Shown here: one piece after another, positions 10,993 through 23,004 of the stretch
Layout of the letters: every line of letters begins with the position of its first letter
Numbering within the stretch: position 1 is the stretch's first letter
DNA from: Coriaria nepalensis
Lineage: Eukaryota > Streptophyta > Magnoliopsida > Cucurbitales > Coriariaceae
Direction: 5' to 3'
Length of the DNA stretch: 64,000 bases
Assembly (NCBI GenBank): GCA_027186245.1
Contig: CP114483.1
Span: 5,280,001 to 5,344,000, forward strand
Program-made: the position numbers and the translations under genes
Notes under the pieces: model-generated
Databases searched by the model: none
Told to the model about the DNA's origin: nothing
What the model saw: only the letters and a program-made list of their open reading frames with translations

Positions 10993-11352
10993 TCACAAAA
11001 TGTCATACCTTAGTTCGAAGTTAAGAACTTTGTTATTGATCTTCATGCACAATGACGTTTTGTTGATCTTTATGTTCAGTGGTACTTTGTTCAGTAATAG
11101 TCTCCATATTCGCGATTTCAAATCATAGAGAAAAAGAATAGAGTTGTCGTTCGGACTGATTGATCTCAAAGAAAGAAGAAGAGTGAAGGTGATAAGATGT
11201 GAGAGCAGGTTGTGGCAGCAAAGAAGATGAATGCGAAGAAGAAGAAGAAGAAGAAGATTTATTCCGAAGAAAAAGAAGAAGAGTGTGAAGAAGAAGAGTG
11301 AGAAGAAGAAGAATAACATAATTAATGTTTGAATAAAAATTTCCCTCGTCAA
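10993..11352 (-). repeat. GAA-rich low-complexity tract
   Basis: A purine tract of GAA/GAAGAA repeats at about 11225-11325 produces a spurious 119-codon open frame on the - strand that is mostly Phe and Leu. I see no gene features. Stray ACGGGT units of the dyad family occur at 11350-11405. Confidence 0.65.
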
Positions 11353-11551
11353 CAGGTCGGCAACGGTCTCAACGGGTGAGATTGGTCATCAATGAGATTA
11401 ACGAGTTAAGTATTTTCAAATTTTCAGCAGTAATTTTAGTCTTTTCAAGTTTTATTTTGCCTGATGAAATTTTAAATCGATTTTTAGGACATTTAGCAAA
11501 AAAGTATTATCTTGGGACTTTTTTAAAATAAACATTCAAAATATGCCTTTT

Positions 11552-11613
11552 TTTCTCAAATTATCTTGCTAAATGACACCATTTCTCAAATTATCTCGCT
11601 AAATGACACCATA
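11552..11613. repeat. 31-bp tandem duplication
   Basis: Two adjacent copies of a unit beginning TTTCTCAAATTATC and ending AATGACACCA lie here, with one mismatch between them. Confidence 0.85.
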
Positions 11614-11639
11614 ATAATCATGTGTCAAAAGGAAGTGGC

Positions 11640-12740
11640 ATGATCATTTCCTATTTAAATAGGCTTACCCCCCTCACATTTCATTTCATCAAGCAGAAGG
11701 AAAGCAATGTGAAGGAGAGAGAGGTAAGGGAGAGAAAAAGAAGGAAGGGAAAAAGAGGAGAAGAAGAAAGAAAAAAGAAATGAGGATTAGGGTCTTCAAC
11801 TTATCAACCCTCTATAAGTATATTTTCACTATAACAAAAGGATATTGTTTGTTTGTTTGTTGTTGTGATACTAAAATTGTTGGAATTATTGTTTTATTGA
11901 TTTGAGGATAGTATAATTATTAAGAAGTATATGAATTGAATATAATATTAATGTTAGGATTATGATTTTTATATAGCATGTTAACTGGAAAAGAAATGAT
12001 TTTATTAATATGCTAAACATGAGATCATAACTGGTATGAACGGAATATAGCATAATAGTTTAAGGATAATATAAGCTTCGACATGCTACAATTAAGACGA
12101 ATACATTAATGTTCATACTTCCGATCTACAAGGAGTTAATGTTATGCTAAAGTTAATAACGATCATAAGCATGCATATGCATAGCGCTAAAGTGATGTAT
12201 TGACAAGTCATAAGAAGGATTGATTGTCAATCATAAAGAACCCGATATTATTCTAAAGAAAATGTCATAGCGGATCGTTACAACGGTCATAGCGGACCAC
12301 TGATCAGATATCAATTGAAATATCGGCGATAGCATCTTTAGGGTCCTAAGCATATAAAAGGATAGGAAAGCATGCATGTTAGGTATAAGTCATAAAGGCA
12401 TCAATTTAAAATAATCATTAAAAAAAAGATTTATACATGTGAGTAGGACCATATACTTACTAAGCTCTTAGCTCATAGAAGTTTTTTCTTGTGCTGTAGG
12501 AAATTACCAAGGTAAAGTTGTAGACTGAAGGTCGGACGAATGAAGAATATCAGTCTTGTGAAATTGCATATATGAGACATGACCTGTGGGAAAGCAAAAG
12601 GACTTGAAAATTCAAATAACTCTTAGGAAAGCTTATATACCTATGATAAATTTTTTAAAGAGTAGTTCTTATATTACAATATTTTATAAAGTTCAAGTTA
12701 GTTCACATTTTGTTAAAGGATTTTAAAGTTAAACAGTAAG
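11640..12740 (+). mobile_element. Gypsy-type LTR remnant
   Basis: There is a promoter-like CCTATTTAAATAGG near 11660, then a purine-rich leader (11690-11790). Downstream, CTTACTAAGCTCTTAGCTC followed by TGTGCTGTAGGAAA near 12455-12505 matches the arrangement near the 3' end of many plant gypsy LTRs. No matching second LTR or primer-binding site is seen, so the limits are guesses. Confidence 0.45.
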
Positions 12741-13839
12741 TGACACGCCTACTAGCTATGTCTGCTTCCTTAAAAATATTTTGATATGTTCCTCCAAAAG
12801 TATTCCGATAAACAAATGGCTATTAAGGCAGGCATTACATTTAGTTCATCTCTTAATTAGAAAAGGCAAAAAATATATATATATATACATATATCTATAT
12901 TTTTTGGGATGCCCAATCTGGGCGACCGTCTTGGCTGCATTAAGGGTGGATCCACCTTGAAAAACACAATGTATTTTTCCTCCATTTGCTTGATTTTTTT
13001 TTTCTTTTCTAAATTCATTTTAATCTCAAATCGAAATGATAAATATAAAATGTTAAAAAAAGAAAAAGAGGATTACTTGGATATGTCAGATCTTATAATA
13101 ACCTAAAAATATGTTAGATCTTCATGATGGTTCCCATAAAAATTATTAGATCAATCTTCATAAGATCAAATAGTTAGAAATTAGAGATTTTTTAGATCTC
13201 TAAAATTTAGAGATGAAACCACCCCCCCCCCCCACCTCTCTCAAAACCTAAGTCATGGCTAGTTCATCATGCTTCTTAATACTAGTCAAATAAAGGAGAA
13301 ATTATGATAAACTCCCAAAACTTTGTATTAGTTATAATGAACACTCAAAATTTATAGAAGTTATAATGAACAGCTAGCCACGGCCGAGCGCCCCAATGAT
13401 AGGTCGGCCATGGCACCCAAGGCTGCTTGGCAATAGGCCGAGGGCCCAAGGCTACTCGGGCAAAGCCGAGCGCCAACAACGTTTCATACAAAAAAAAAAG
13501 AGGAAAATAAAATTAAAAAAATAGAGAAGAGAAAAGGGAAAAAGAGGCGAATACCTTAATCATGCCGAATGGAAAGAAAGGAGATCGAGACGGAGAAATG
13601 ATGAACCTCCAAGGAGAAACTTCAAAATTTATAAGGGTAAAAGATAAAAAAGGAGAATAGGGTAAAAAAGAAAGAGGTCTTTTTATTTTCAAAAAGTGAG
13701 AAAAGTGAAATGGTGAAGGGTAAAGAGTAAAGAGTGTGAATGGATAATATTTATACTCTCTCCTCTAGCATCAACCAATGAAAAAGTTTTATCCCTAATA
13801 AATTATAGTTGATCAATTTGTAAGGACACAGATAAATGT
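12741..13839. other. Spacer with poly(C) tract and GC-rich patch
   Basis: No gene is visible. It holds a TA-rich tract (12868-12899), a run of 14 C at about 13220-13233, and a GC-rich patch at 13380-13480 in which short GGCCGAG words recur in otherwise AT-rich DNA. The patch may be part of a retrotransposon leader, but I cannot assign it. Confidence 0.5.
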
Positions 13840-14460
13840 TTTTTTTCACAACTCGATGCGCAGCATTGTCTTGTGTCAAGTGATTGAATGATGAGGTCAA
13901 AAATACCCGACCTAGAAATATTTACAAAAATACATCTCTTAATGAGGACATAAGTCCATACCATGATCAGAGGGCCTTATGACCAATAATGAAATCAGAC
14001 ATATCGCCCATAAGGCGCATCAATTATTGACCTATGGGGGTCGTTGAAGGCCTCGCCCAAAAGGCTTTGAACGCAATGGACCCAAGATCTCCTCCCGTGA
14101 GAGGATCTGGCTCATTATCAGCGACATCCAATAGATCCCCCAAAATCAATGATAATCCACCCCCAAATCATGGGAAAACTTCTTGGTTTCTACCAAATTA
14201 AGAGTTACGCCTTCAGAGAAGTTCACCAGGTGAACCCTATAAATACCCTCATGTATGAGACACAACTGTAGTTCACAACTCTAGTTCAATATTTTATCAC
14301 TTTGATCATATTACTAACTTAAATACTGGATGAGGTTCGTAGGTGGTAACCCCTACCTTCCCTTTGTGGTTTTTCCATTTTTGTAGGTGCAACTCGGTAG
14401 ACATACTATTAGATGAAATTGGACGCCAGCGTTGTTTTTGAATTACGTGTAATTTTTCAT
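13840..14460 (+). mobile_element. Gypsy-type LTR remnant with TATA box
   Basis: The sequence has the layout of a plant gypsy LTR. GACCTATGGG..CGTTG and regulatory-looking GC-richer DNA come first, then a TATA motif in ACCCTATAAATACCC at about 14234-14247, then a short transcribed region ending in AACTTAAATACTGGATG and TGTAGGTGCAACTC. Its partner LTR is not in the window. The call rests on style, not on a second copy. Confidence 0.5.
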
Positions 14461-14487
14461 ATAAGACTCTTAACCCAATATTCTTTC

Positions 14488-14950
14488 TAGCATCATTTTA
14501 CAAAAGTTAAAATTATTATCCAGCTGCCTCTAAATATTTTTATTTTCCATTACATTTTCGATACTTTTTTTTTAACAAAAAACTCTTTACTCCTCTATGC
14601 GTCTTTGGCGCTTGCACTGCAAATCCAAAGGAGCGGTTGGACTTACAATGTTATCGGTTAAGTTATGAGTTCTCAAGCCTACACAAAATTTGAATTCGAG
14701 GAAAAAAATTTAGAAAACACACCACAACATTGAAAATGGTGTTTTAGAGATGCACACAACTTTTAGAGATGCATCATTTTACAGAAGTTGAAATTATTAT
14801 CCAGCATACCCTTAACCTTTCCATTGCTTTTTTGAGCCCTTTTCTGGTTTGGAAACCGTTAAACTCTTCAATACGCCTTCTGCATATGGACTATAAATCC
14901 GGAAGACCAGTTTGACCTATAATATTACCAGTTAAGTTAAGAATTCACAA
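14488..14950. repeat. Tandem duplication, ~280-bp unit
   Basis: 14488-14685 and 14770-14950 are diverged copies. Both start near GCATCATTTTACA, continue with TTATTATCCAGC, and end near CCGGTTAAGTTA-type sequence. Confidence 0.7.
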
Positions 14951-16480
14951 ATATTGGGTAAAGAACTTGAACAGGTTCCTAGCCAGGGAGCCATTCGTAC
15001 CCACTGCTTGGACAATGCCTTCAAGTCTTTTTTAATACGTTTCCATCTTAGAGTTATCTACACACCCTTTCAAAATGAAATTTTAAACCAAATTACATGC
15101 CGTAACAAGTGAAGGAGGTTTTACTATTATATATGTACAGGCAAACATTAAAATTAAAGTTTGAAAAAAAAAAAAGAACTAAGGAAACGTTATATACATA
15201 ATTTTGGGTCCGAGCTTGAATTGGTTCCTGTTCAGGGAGCCATTTGTGCCCACCTCTTAGGCGATGCCTTCAAGTCTTTTTGATACGTTCCATCTTAGAG
15301 TTATCCACACACCCTTTCAAAATGAAATTTTAAACCAAATTACATGCCATAACAAGAGAAGGAGGTTTTAATATTATATATGTATACACAGACATTAAAA
15401 TTAAAGTTTGAAAAAAAAAAGCAGAGAAGAAAAAAAGAACTAAGGAAATGTTATATACAAAATTTTGGGTACAGGAACTAGTTCCTGGCCAGGGAGCCAT
15501 TCATGCCCACCGCTTGGGTAATGCCTTCAAGTCTTTTTGATACGTTTCCATCTTAGAGCTATCCACACACCCTTTCAAAACGAAATTTTAAAACAAGTTA
15601 CATGCCATAACAAGTGAAGGAGGTTTTAATATTATATATGTACATGCGGACATTAAAATTAAAGTTTGAAAAAAAAAATTAAGGAAATATTATATACAAA
15701 ATTTTTGGTACAGAGCTTGAACTAGTTTCTGGCCAGGGAGCTATTTGTGCCCACCGCTTAGACGATGACTTCAAATCTTTTTGATACGTTTCCATCTTAA
15801 AGTTATCTACACACCTTTTCAAAACGAAATTTTAAACCAAATTACATGCCATAACAAGTGAAGGACGTTTTAATATTATATATGTACACGTGGACATTGA
15901 AATTAAAGTTTGAAAAGAACTAAAGAAATGTTATATACAAAATTTTGGGTATAGAGCTTAAACCGGTTCCTGGCCAGGGAGCCATTCGTGCCTACCACTT
16001 GGGCGACACCTTTAAGTCTTATTGATATGTTTCCATCTTAGAGTTATCCACACACCCTTTCAAAACGAAATTTGAAACCAAATTACATACCATAACAAGT
16101 GAAGGAGGTTTTAATATTATATATGTACACACGGACATTAAAATTAAAGTTTGAAAAAAAAGAAAGATTAGAGAGGAAAAAAAAGAACGAAGGAAATGTT
16201 ATATACAAAATTTTGGGTATAGAGCTTGAACCAGTTCCTAGCTAGGGAGCCATTCGTGCCCACAACTTGGGTGATGCCTTCAAGTCTTGTTGATATGTTT
16301 GTATCTTAGAGTTATCCAAACATTCATTCAAAACGACAATTTAAACCAAAGTACATGCCATTACAAGTAAAGGAGGTTTTAATATTATATATGTACACGG
16401 CGATATTAAAATTAAAGTTTGAAATAAAAAAAAAGAGGAGAGAAAAAAAAAGAATTGAGGAAATGTTATATACAAAATTG
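14940..16480. repeat. Tandem array of a ~250-bp unit, six copies
   Basis: The marker phrase CAGGGAGCCATTCGTGCCCA recurs at about 14985, 15234, 15491, 15735, 15976 and 16244, giving unit lengths of roughly 241-268 bp. Each unit then carries CCTTCAAGTCTTTTTGATAC, CACACCCTTTCAAAA, ACATGCCATAACAAG and ATTATATATGTACA, and ends in an A-rich tract of variable length that accounts for most of the length variation. The copies are all in the same direction and close to each other in sequence. The array ends just downstream of the last exon of the split gene at 16561. Confidence 0.9.
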
Positions 16481-16560
16481 GCACCACTCTGTCTTGGATG
16501 AGAATCCGTGGAGATAACGGTGGCTATAATTCACTCCATCAATTAGTTAGCACTCAAACT

Positions 16561-16884
16561 TCAATGACTGCTAGGGTTCACTCCCGTAGACTTCAATGTT
16601 TCAGCCCTCCAAGCCCTGCAGTTAATGCAAACTAATTAACAAAGTGGAAAAAGTAATAAACATAGAGAAAAACATGACCACATGATTGTCAACGTACGTC
16701 ATATTTATGGGTATGGACTTTACATACCGAGTGAAAGGATCTGGACTAGCAGTATCAAGAAGGGTGCTATTGGTATCCTGGATGTGAGCCACCTTCCTCA
16801 GGAAGGAATTGTTGACAAACTTATCAGCAGAGATGATGACTATATCTGGATCCTGTACTTCAGATATCGATTCCCTCTTCTTTT
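16561..16884 (-). pseudogene. Split nuclear gene, 3' exons (small mitochondrial-type protein)
   Basis: Two exons on the - strand join in phase. 16884-16728 reads KRESISEVQDPD, then ADKFVNNSFLRKVAHIQ, and ends CCTTTCACTCG before a GTATGT donor. After a 112-bp intron with a CTGCAG acceptor, 16615-16561 reads RAETLKSTGVNPSSH and a TGA stop. The 5' end of the upper exon is cut exactly where the LTR of a copia element begins (16885). The first exons of what is probably the same gene lie beyond that element at 21459-21662. The sequence style resembles conserved small plant proteins of the inner mitochondrial membrane (MLRQ/B12D-like), but I cannot name it. The membrane-spanning middle part expected in such proteins is missing. 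Confidence 0.6.
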
Positions 16885-18079
16885 TGTAGGAATATGTATA
16901 TATAATAAATAGAATATAGTAAACAGTAAATAAGAAAATAGTGATGCTATAAAATAGAATAGTATGTAAAATAGAATCTGTAAAAATATAATAGAATAAA
17001 AAAAATAGAACATAACATAATCTGTAAAAAAATAGAATAGAATAGAATATGTAAAATAGAACAGAAGAGAAAATCATAACAGAATAACATCTGTAAAAAT
17101 AAAATAGAATAGAAAAACCATAATAGAATAGAAAAACCATAATAGAATAGAACCTGTAAAAATATAACATAATAGAAAAACAAAATAGGGCGGAATCTGA
17201 AAAGATAAAATAGAACAGAAATAGAGAATCAAATCGAGGCATGTTATGCAACAGTAAAACATATTCGCCTCCTCACGTCAATGTAGAAGGTTGAATGATG
17301 TCTGTCTCCCAGGATACAACGGAGACGAATAGAAGCGGCGCACCATCAAACTATTCCCGACGAACTCAAACAGTGTCTCTAACTCTACCACACTAGAAAC
17401 TTAGAACTCTAAAGAGAGGAATGAAAAGAGAGAGCTTTCGATTTTTGTTGGTTTTTCAAATAGGAGGAAGATTTCAATTTAGAGGCTCATGAGGGGAGAG
17501 GAGATTAATGAGAATTAATTTGGGTTTAATTCAGGTTTAAATATAATGAAATTAAATTTCATCTTTTCATCTTCAACCTTTCATCTTCAAACCTTTCATC
17601 TTCTGCAGAAGAAAAAAAAAATTATCTAGGAGAAAAACAAAAAGAGGCCCAAGGCAAACAGGGTCGTTTTCGGGCCAACATTTGGCATGCCCAGGTGCAT
17701 GTGCAAGCGCACACAAACCAAGCCCGATCTGGTTCGAATTTGCACCCCCCTGCAGGCGTGCGCAAGAGAGAGCATTCTAGCTTATATTTTATTACCCATT
17801 AACAAATGTGCAATTATATATAAATACTCTCCCACTTGTTCCCCTTTCCAATGTGAGATAAAATTTTATCCTTCATTTGTTCTCCTTTAAACATTCCAAT
17901 GGTTGCATTTGAGATTCGATTTCTCATTCACCCATTAATCATTTTGAGCGTACCATATACCGATTCGAAGCTCTCACATAGGAGAATCTAAATCAGCTTT
18001 GACCTTTCTTTTACATAAAGTGGGCCCTACTCAAAATCAAGCATAAACATAGCATGTTAATATGCTAATTTTTCCAACA
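16885..18079 (-). mobile_element. 3' LTR of copia element C
   Basis: This LTR reads on the - strand from TGTTGGAAA (18079) to CCTACA (16885), about 1195 bp. A purine tract, GTGAGGGAT, lies immediately upstream (18080-18089), as expected for the plus-strand primer. The part 16885-17790 is repeated at 20546-21416. The long 209-codon open frame inside it is a low-complexity artefact of AATAGAA repeats. Confidence 0.85.
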
Positions 18080-18790
18080 ATCCCTCACATGAATGAAATT
18101 GACGGATTAACTAAAATAGATGTTTTTCGATATTAAAACATTTTTGACCTGGAGATAAAGTTCGACGGTTTGAAACCTATATAGGATAGGTAGATATCAA
18201 CCTTTGAACCTTCACTTGTAAAAGTGCATTGATTTTACTAGCTGATCAGTAGACATGATGTCTTTGAACTGTTCTCCCATTCATGTAAACAATAATATAC
18301 TTCACATAGGAATCTTGCCTGATACACTTGAGTTCTCATTGTTATGCTCAGTTTGGCCTTGAACATCTGCTTGGTTCTGCAAGAGTTTATGAGAATTATG
18401 CCAAAGTTAATTCCCTTAGAAGCAGCCCCACTTCTCTCTCACATAGGTGATTCTTAATCAAGAGTAACCCGTTTCATTCTACTCAAATGTTCGACCCCTA
18501 AGAATCATTAAAAGCATAGCTTATCCTTTCTCTTACGGGCATCACTGTTTCATCATGGGAATGGATTGAAGGATACCCCCCCCCCCTATAGTGATTAATT
18601 AAGTCATATACAACTAGGTTGTCCCTTTGAACCTAGATCTTGGGATCTCCAGTCAACTAGGTTGGGTTTATATTGTATTGACTTACTCTTTCATGGGCTT
18701 TAGTCTCATTCCCCTTGATGATTTTTCAACTAACTCTCTATTTAACCCTTTGGTTAGTGAATCCACAATATTATCCATGGATAATTATAA
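18080..18790 (-). pseudogene. 3' end of copia element C with RNase H tail
   Basis: On the - strand 18785-18683 reads DNIVDSLTKGLNRELVE, then MRLKPMKE and a stop. This is the conserved end of copia RNase H (the family phrase is D-L-T-K-G-L). The remaining ~600 bp to the LTR is untranslated. It contains a run of C near 18578-18590. The rest of pol (protease, integrase, RT) is absent between here and the gag at 19270, so the element has a large internal deletion. Confidence 0.75.
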
Positions 18791-19269
18791 TTGAGAGTAG
18801 TTTACTAAAACTTTTCCAGATAGCCTTCTTAAAGTTTTAATCTTTATCTTCTAACAAGAAAATTTTGAACTATAAGATTTTATGTCCTAGCTCTCTTATT
18901 TATTTTCTTGTTCTTGAGTATGATAAATACTAGAATTCGTTTATACTTTTTTCATTTTGAACTTTCTCATAAATATATGTTCAAGGAGAACATATCTCTT
19001 CTTATGGATTAAGCAAAGAAGTTTGACATTCATTTTAAATAATGACCTTATTTATTTTCTCATGTGAAAGTTTAGTATATGATCCATGTTAATTATTCTA
19101 TGCATAGAATCATAATTAACATATTCTAATCTAGCATGCTATAGATTATAAAGACACAAGCAACTAATAAAATAGCTAGCTTTATTTTATTAATTTCTCA
19201 AATGATCATTACATTTCATTTAGCTTATAAGCTCATCCAACAAACTTTTCCCACTTTTAAACAAAATCA
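18791..19269. other. Internal spacer of copia element C
   Basis: AT-rich sequence with no surviving coding motif. It replaces what should be several kilobases of pol. Confidence 0.5.
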
Positions 19270-20221
19270 ACTAAGCGGAGAGATCAAGATCTAAGATATC
19301 TTGAGCAATATCTTCCACCATATTCGATTCTTGGCTTGATTTCTTCTTTGGGAGCCTACAATTCGAAGCTTTGTGACCCATCTTGTCACAGTTGAAGCAT
19401 TTCCCTTGAAACTTAGTTTGCTTCTTTGAGACTCCTCCTTTCGGTCCCAACTTAGACCATTTGTTGGTTCTTTTGGAATCTTAACCATATTCCACAACAT
19501 TAGCCTTTGCCTCATGTTGAATAATCTCTTTCTTATCGAAATTTTGATTATCTTCTTTAATTCGAAGTCGAACAATCAAATTTTTGATATTCATCTCCTT
19601 TCGCTTATGGTTAAGGTAGTTTTTGAAATCCTTCCATCCGGTTGGAAGCTTCTCAATAATAGTAGCTACTTGGAAGGTTTCACTTAAAGTCACCCCCTCA
19701 GCATGAATCTCATGTAAAATTACTTGAAGTTCTTGAACCTGATTAACTATAGTCTTGGAATCCACTATTTTATAGTCAAGGAACCAGCCCACAATAACCT
19801 TCTTAGTACCGACATCCTCAGTTTTATATTTATGGTCTAAGGCATCTCATAGCTCTTTCGCCATTTTCTTTGTACTAGACACAGAGTACAGAGAGTCGGT
19901 CAAACCGTTTATTATATAATTCCGACATAGAAAGTTAGAATAATTCTAAGCATCAACATCACTTACCGCTTGGACATCATGCTCATCATCTTTGAGCACA
20001 GGAACACTTTCCTTTAAGAATCTCACAAGATTCAGTGTAGTCAAGTAAAACAATATCTTTTGCTGCCACTTTTTGAAATTTTTTCCGTTGAATTTCTCAG
20101 GTTTCTCACCATGGTTCATAAGAAGAACCACAGAATGAGTGACTCGAGTGATAGAAGGGTTCATCTCGATAGCATCAGCTTGTCGGCTACTTTCAGATTC
20201 TATTTCTGAAATTACACACAT
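19270..20221 (-). pseudogene. copia gag (element C)
   Basis: The - strand gives an almost complete copia Gag in about four frame segments. The start is at 20221 (MCVISEIES), then KFNGKNFKKWQQKILFYL. Next come FLCRNYIINGL near 19930 and VNQVQELQVILHEI and IIEKLPTGWKDFKNYL near 19600-19740. The zinc knuckle CFNCDKMGHKASNC is at about 19345-19400. A stop falls right after DLDLSA, where full elements run on into protease. Gag coats the element RNA. With pol deleted, this is a gag-bearing, non-autonomous copy, now also frameshifted. Confidence 0.88.
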
Positions 20222-20545
20222 TGATATGATGGAGCATCTTAGTAACTAAACAATTATAAATCATTAAATTGTGTAAAGACATATAAACACAATCAAATAT
20301 GTAAACCCACATTTATGTTGACAAACCCATTTCCACTTTGACATTAGAGTAAATCCGTTACATTGATGTTAAATCCGTTATAAAATTTGACGTTAGAGTA
20401 AATTACATTAATACTAACATAGAAACGTTTAGTATAAAGAAATATTTTATTAACGTATGTTGTTTTATTTATTACATAGAGAATATTTCGAATTTGATTA
20501 AATTAAATATGTTTGTTATATATATAAAACGAATATGTTTTAAGT
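20222..20545 (-). other. Leader of copia element C
   Basis: This is the region between the inner end of the 5' LTR and gag. I looked for a tRNA-Met primer-binding site (TGGTATCAGAGC) next to 20545 and did not find one. The sequence is AT-rich and unremarkable. Confidence 0.5.
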
Positions 20546-21416
20546 TGTAGGAATATGTATATATAATAAATAGAATATGGTAAACAGTAACTAAGAAAAT
20601 AGTGATGTTATAAAATAGAATAGTACGTAAAACAGAATCTGTAAAAATAGAACGGAATAAAAAAAAGAACAGAACATAATCTGTAAAAAATAGAATAGAA
20701 TCTGTAAAATAGAACAGAAGAGAAAACTAGAACTGAATAGCATCTGTAAAAATAAAACCGAATATAAAAACCAGAATATAATAGAATTTGTAAAAATAGA
20801 ACAAAATAGAAAAAAAAAAAATAGAGCAGAATCTGAAAAGACATAATGGAATAGAAATAGAGAATCAAACCGATGCCTATTATGCAACAATTTTTTTAAA
20901 ACAGATTCGCCCTCTCAAATCGGTGCAGAAGGTTGAACGGCGTCTATCTCCTATGATACAATGGAGACAAATAGAAGCGGCACACCACCGAACTATTCCT
21001 GGCGAACTCAAACAGTGGCTTGAACTCTACCACACTAGAAACTTAGAATTCTAAATAGAGAAATGAAAAGAGAGAGCTTTCAGTTTTTGTTGGCTTTTCA
21101 AATGAGAGGAAAATATCAATTTATAGGCTAATGAGTGGAGATGAGATTAATATGAATTAATTTTGGTTTAACTTAGGTTTAAATATGATGAAATTAAATT
21201 TCATAATTTCATCTTCAAACCTTTCATCTTCTACAGAAGAAAAAAAAATTATCTAGGAGAAAAACAAAAAGAGGGCCAAGGCGAACATGATCGTTTTCAG
21301 GCCAACATTTGGCATACCCAGGTGCATGTGCAGGCGCACACAAACTAAGCCCGATCCGATTCGAATTTGCACCCCCTGCAAGGGTGCGTAGGAGAGAGCA
21401 TTTTAGCTTATAATGG
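20546..21416 (-). mobile_element. 5' LTR of copia element C, truncated
   Basis: This is a direct copy of 16885-17790 (same order and strand), ending CCTACA at 20546. Its first ~290 bp, which in the other LTR runs from 17790 to 18079, are missing; at about 21416 it gives way to gene sequence. The deletion probably removed the adjacent middle exon of the host gene as well. Confidence 0.85.
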
Positions 21417-21458
21417 AAAAATAGAAACAGAAGTTTGAAATGTGTGAGAGAGAGAGAC

Positions 21459-21662
21459 ATGGTGCCATCAGCCGCATCAAAAGCCTGCTGAGTGGCCGAA
21501 GATGCAAATGAACGCCGCCCTTTTAATTGATCCATCATTGATCTCCATGCTCTCTGTAATGAATTTTCATGTATTTGAAACTTCACGTGAATAATGAACA
21601 ACATTGATTAGATTCATGTGTTCATCGAACATTTAAGCACTTACAGTTGCACTGAAAGCCAT
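21459..21662 (-). pseudogene. Split nuclear gene, 5' exons (mitochondrial-type N-terminus)
   Basis: The ATG at 21662-21660 starts an 18-base exon (MAFSAT) followed by a GTAAGT donor. After a 91-bp intron with acceptor CATTACAG, the second exon starts at 21553. It reads RAWRSMMDQLKGRRSFASSA and continues to about ADGT at 21461. It is rich in Arg and Ser without acidic residues at the start, as in mitochondrial presequences. No good donor follows; sequence of copia element C starts about 45 bases further on. I link it to 16561-16884 because both are on the same strand, flank the same element and supply complementary parts of a small protein. That link is inference. Confidence 0.55.
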
Positions 21663-23004
21663 TTTCCTTCCCAAAATTTGTGATGGATGTGCCTCAGAAA
21701 TTGGTGGATCGAGATTTGTAAGGAGAAGTGTAGATGTTCAATTTATTTATGCACGAGTAAAACCCGAAAAAGAGGGGACACTTGTCAGGTATTTGTTAAC
21801 TTGTTCCTCGAATGACACGTTTCGTTCATGGATTTGTTTGTTGTTTGCCCTTTTAGTTGGGCCTTAGATCACTAGATGGGAGTTGAAATCGTGGGTGTAG
21901 AATGTCAATCTCTCCATTCCTTTTTCCCGTTAATCGCTCACTGTTGGTTAGTTTTCAGGTTGAATCAGTCAGAGACATTATTTCCTTCACCTTCAAAAAT
22001 AATAATAATAATAAATTCTTTTTCGTTTTCTTTTTCCCCTCCTTCTTCGGGATGATCAAACGATTTATGTGGAACACTGTTAACTATGTCCTTTAGACTT
22101 GCCGCTGTTTTAGAACATTTCTTGAGGATTTCTTTTTTAATATTTTGGCATTAGCTTGTAAAAGTGATTGACAGTATTGCTTCTTTAGGCATTATCTTTT
22201 TATGAATCTAAACTGAAAATTATAGAATCAAAATACTGAAGTAAGTTGAACTAATGAAGCATGGCTTGAGGGTGCTTGAGAGGAAACTAGTAATGGTTAC
22301 AGTGGAGTTTTTCTAAGCCCAAAAGCAGTTTTTAAACGATTTCCGCAACTTTTCCACTAAATCAACTCGTATATTTGCTTTAGGCAAAGTATGATCAAAA
22401 GATAATTAACTCTTATAGTCAAAAGTTAATCAATTTCTGTAAACGGAGCTTCTTCACGTCCGTTACACGTGTGGCTTTGTGCTGGCTTCAATAGATCAAA
22501 TATTTTAAAGTCGATCTATACCCTTTATTCATTTCCGAGAGAAATACTTGCATGAATCTGTTCCATACACCGTAGTAAATCAAAGCAATAATAAAATGTC
22601 AGGTGCCACTTTATGTACTGCTTCGGAAAATGTGCGTAAAGTGATTTTGAGAAGTATCTCTCATTGGTTAATAATAAGAGGACCTCAATCTCTAGCTATA
22701 GCACAAATTACATGAACGAGAATACTAAGTCACCAAAAGGATTTACCACAACTAGAGAAATATCATGCAAGAAATTTTATCGTAGACTCAAAAGCACTAA
22801 TAAAAGAGTTATTTACTTTACTATATTTATTAACAAGGAGCCAACCAAGGCATCTAATTTCCCAATTTCAGAAATGACTTTGTACCTGAGAACTTTGACA
22901 GTGACAATGAAAACATACATGGTAACTGATCTTTTCACTAATAAAGAATAGAATATACAAACTACACAATATACAAACTGCTTGATACTTAATTATAACA
23001 TCAT
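21663..23004. other. Intergenic DNA, no gene seen
   Basis: This lies upstream of the split gene and downstream of the DNL zinc-finger gene. The short open frames at 21902-22096 and 22664-22951 lack codon bias or recognisable motifs. I see nothing else. Confidence 0.5.

Noticed and set aside
10993..11352. 119-codon - strand open frame with apparent membrane segments
   Set aside because: The hydrophobic run is a translation of GAA repeats.
13220..13233. Poly(C) runs here and at about 18578-18590 as functional signals
   Set aside because: They are single homopolymer runs with no context, and their lengths are prone to sequence error.
16622..17262. Long overlapping open frames on the - strand rich in Phe, Tyr and Leu
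   Set aside because: They come from AATAGAA/TAGAATCTG simple repeats in an LTR; only the 3' end (16728-16884) overlaps a genuine exon.
20591..20890. Open frames of 86-99 codons on the - strand
   Set aside because: This is the same low-complexity LTR tract as at 16947-17250, in the other LTR copy.
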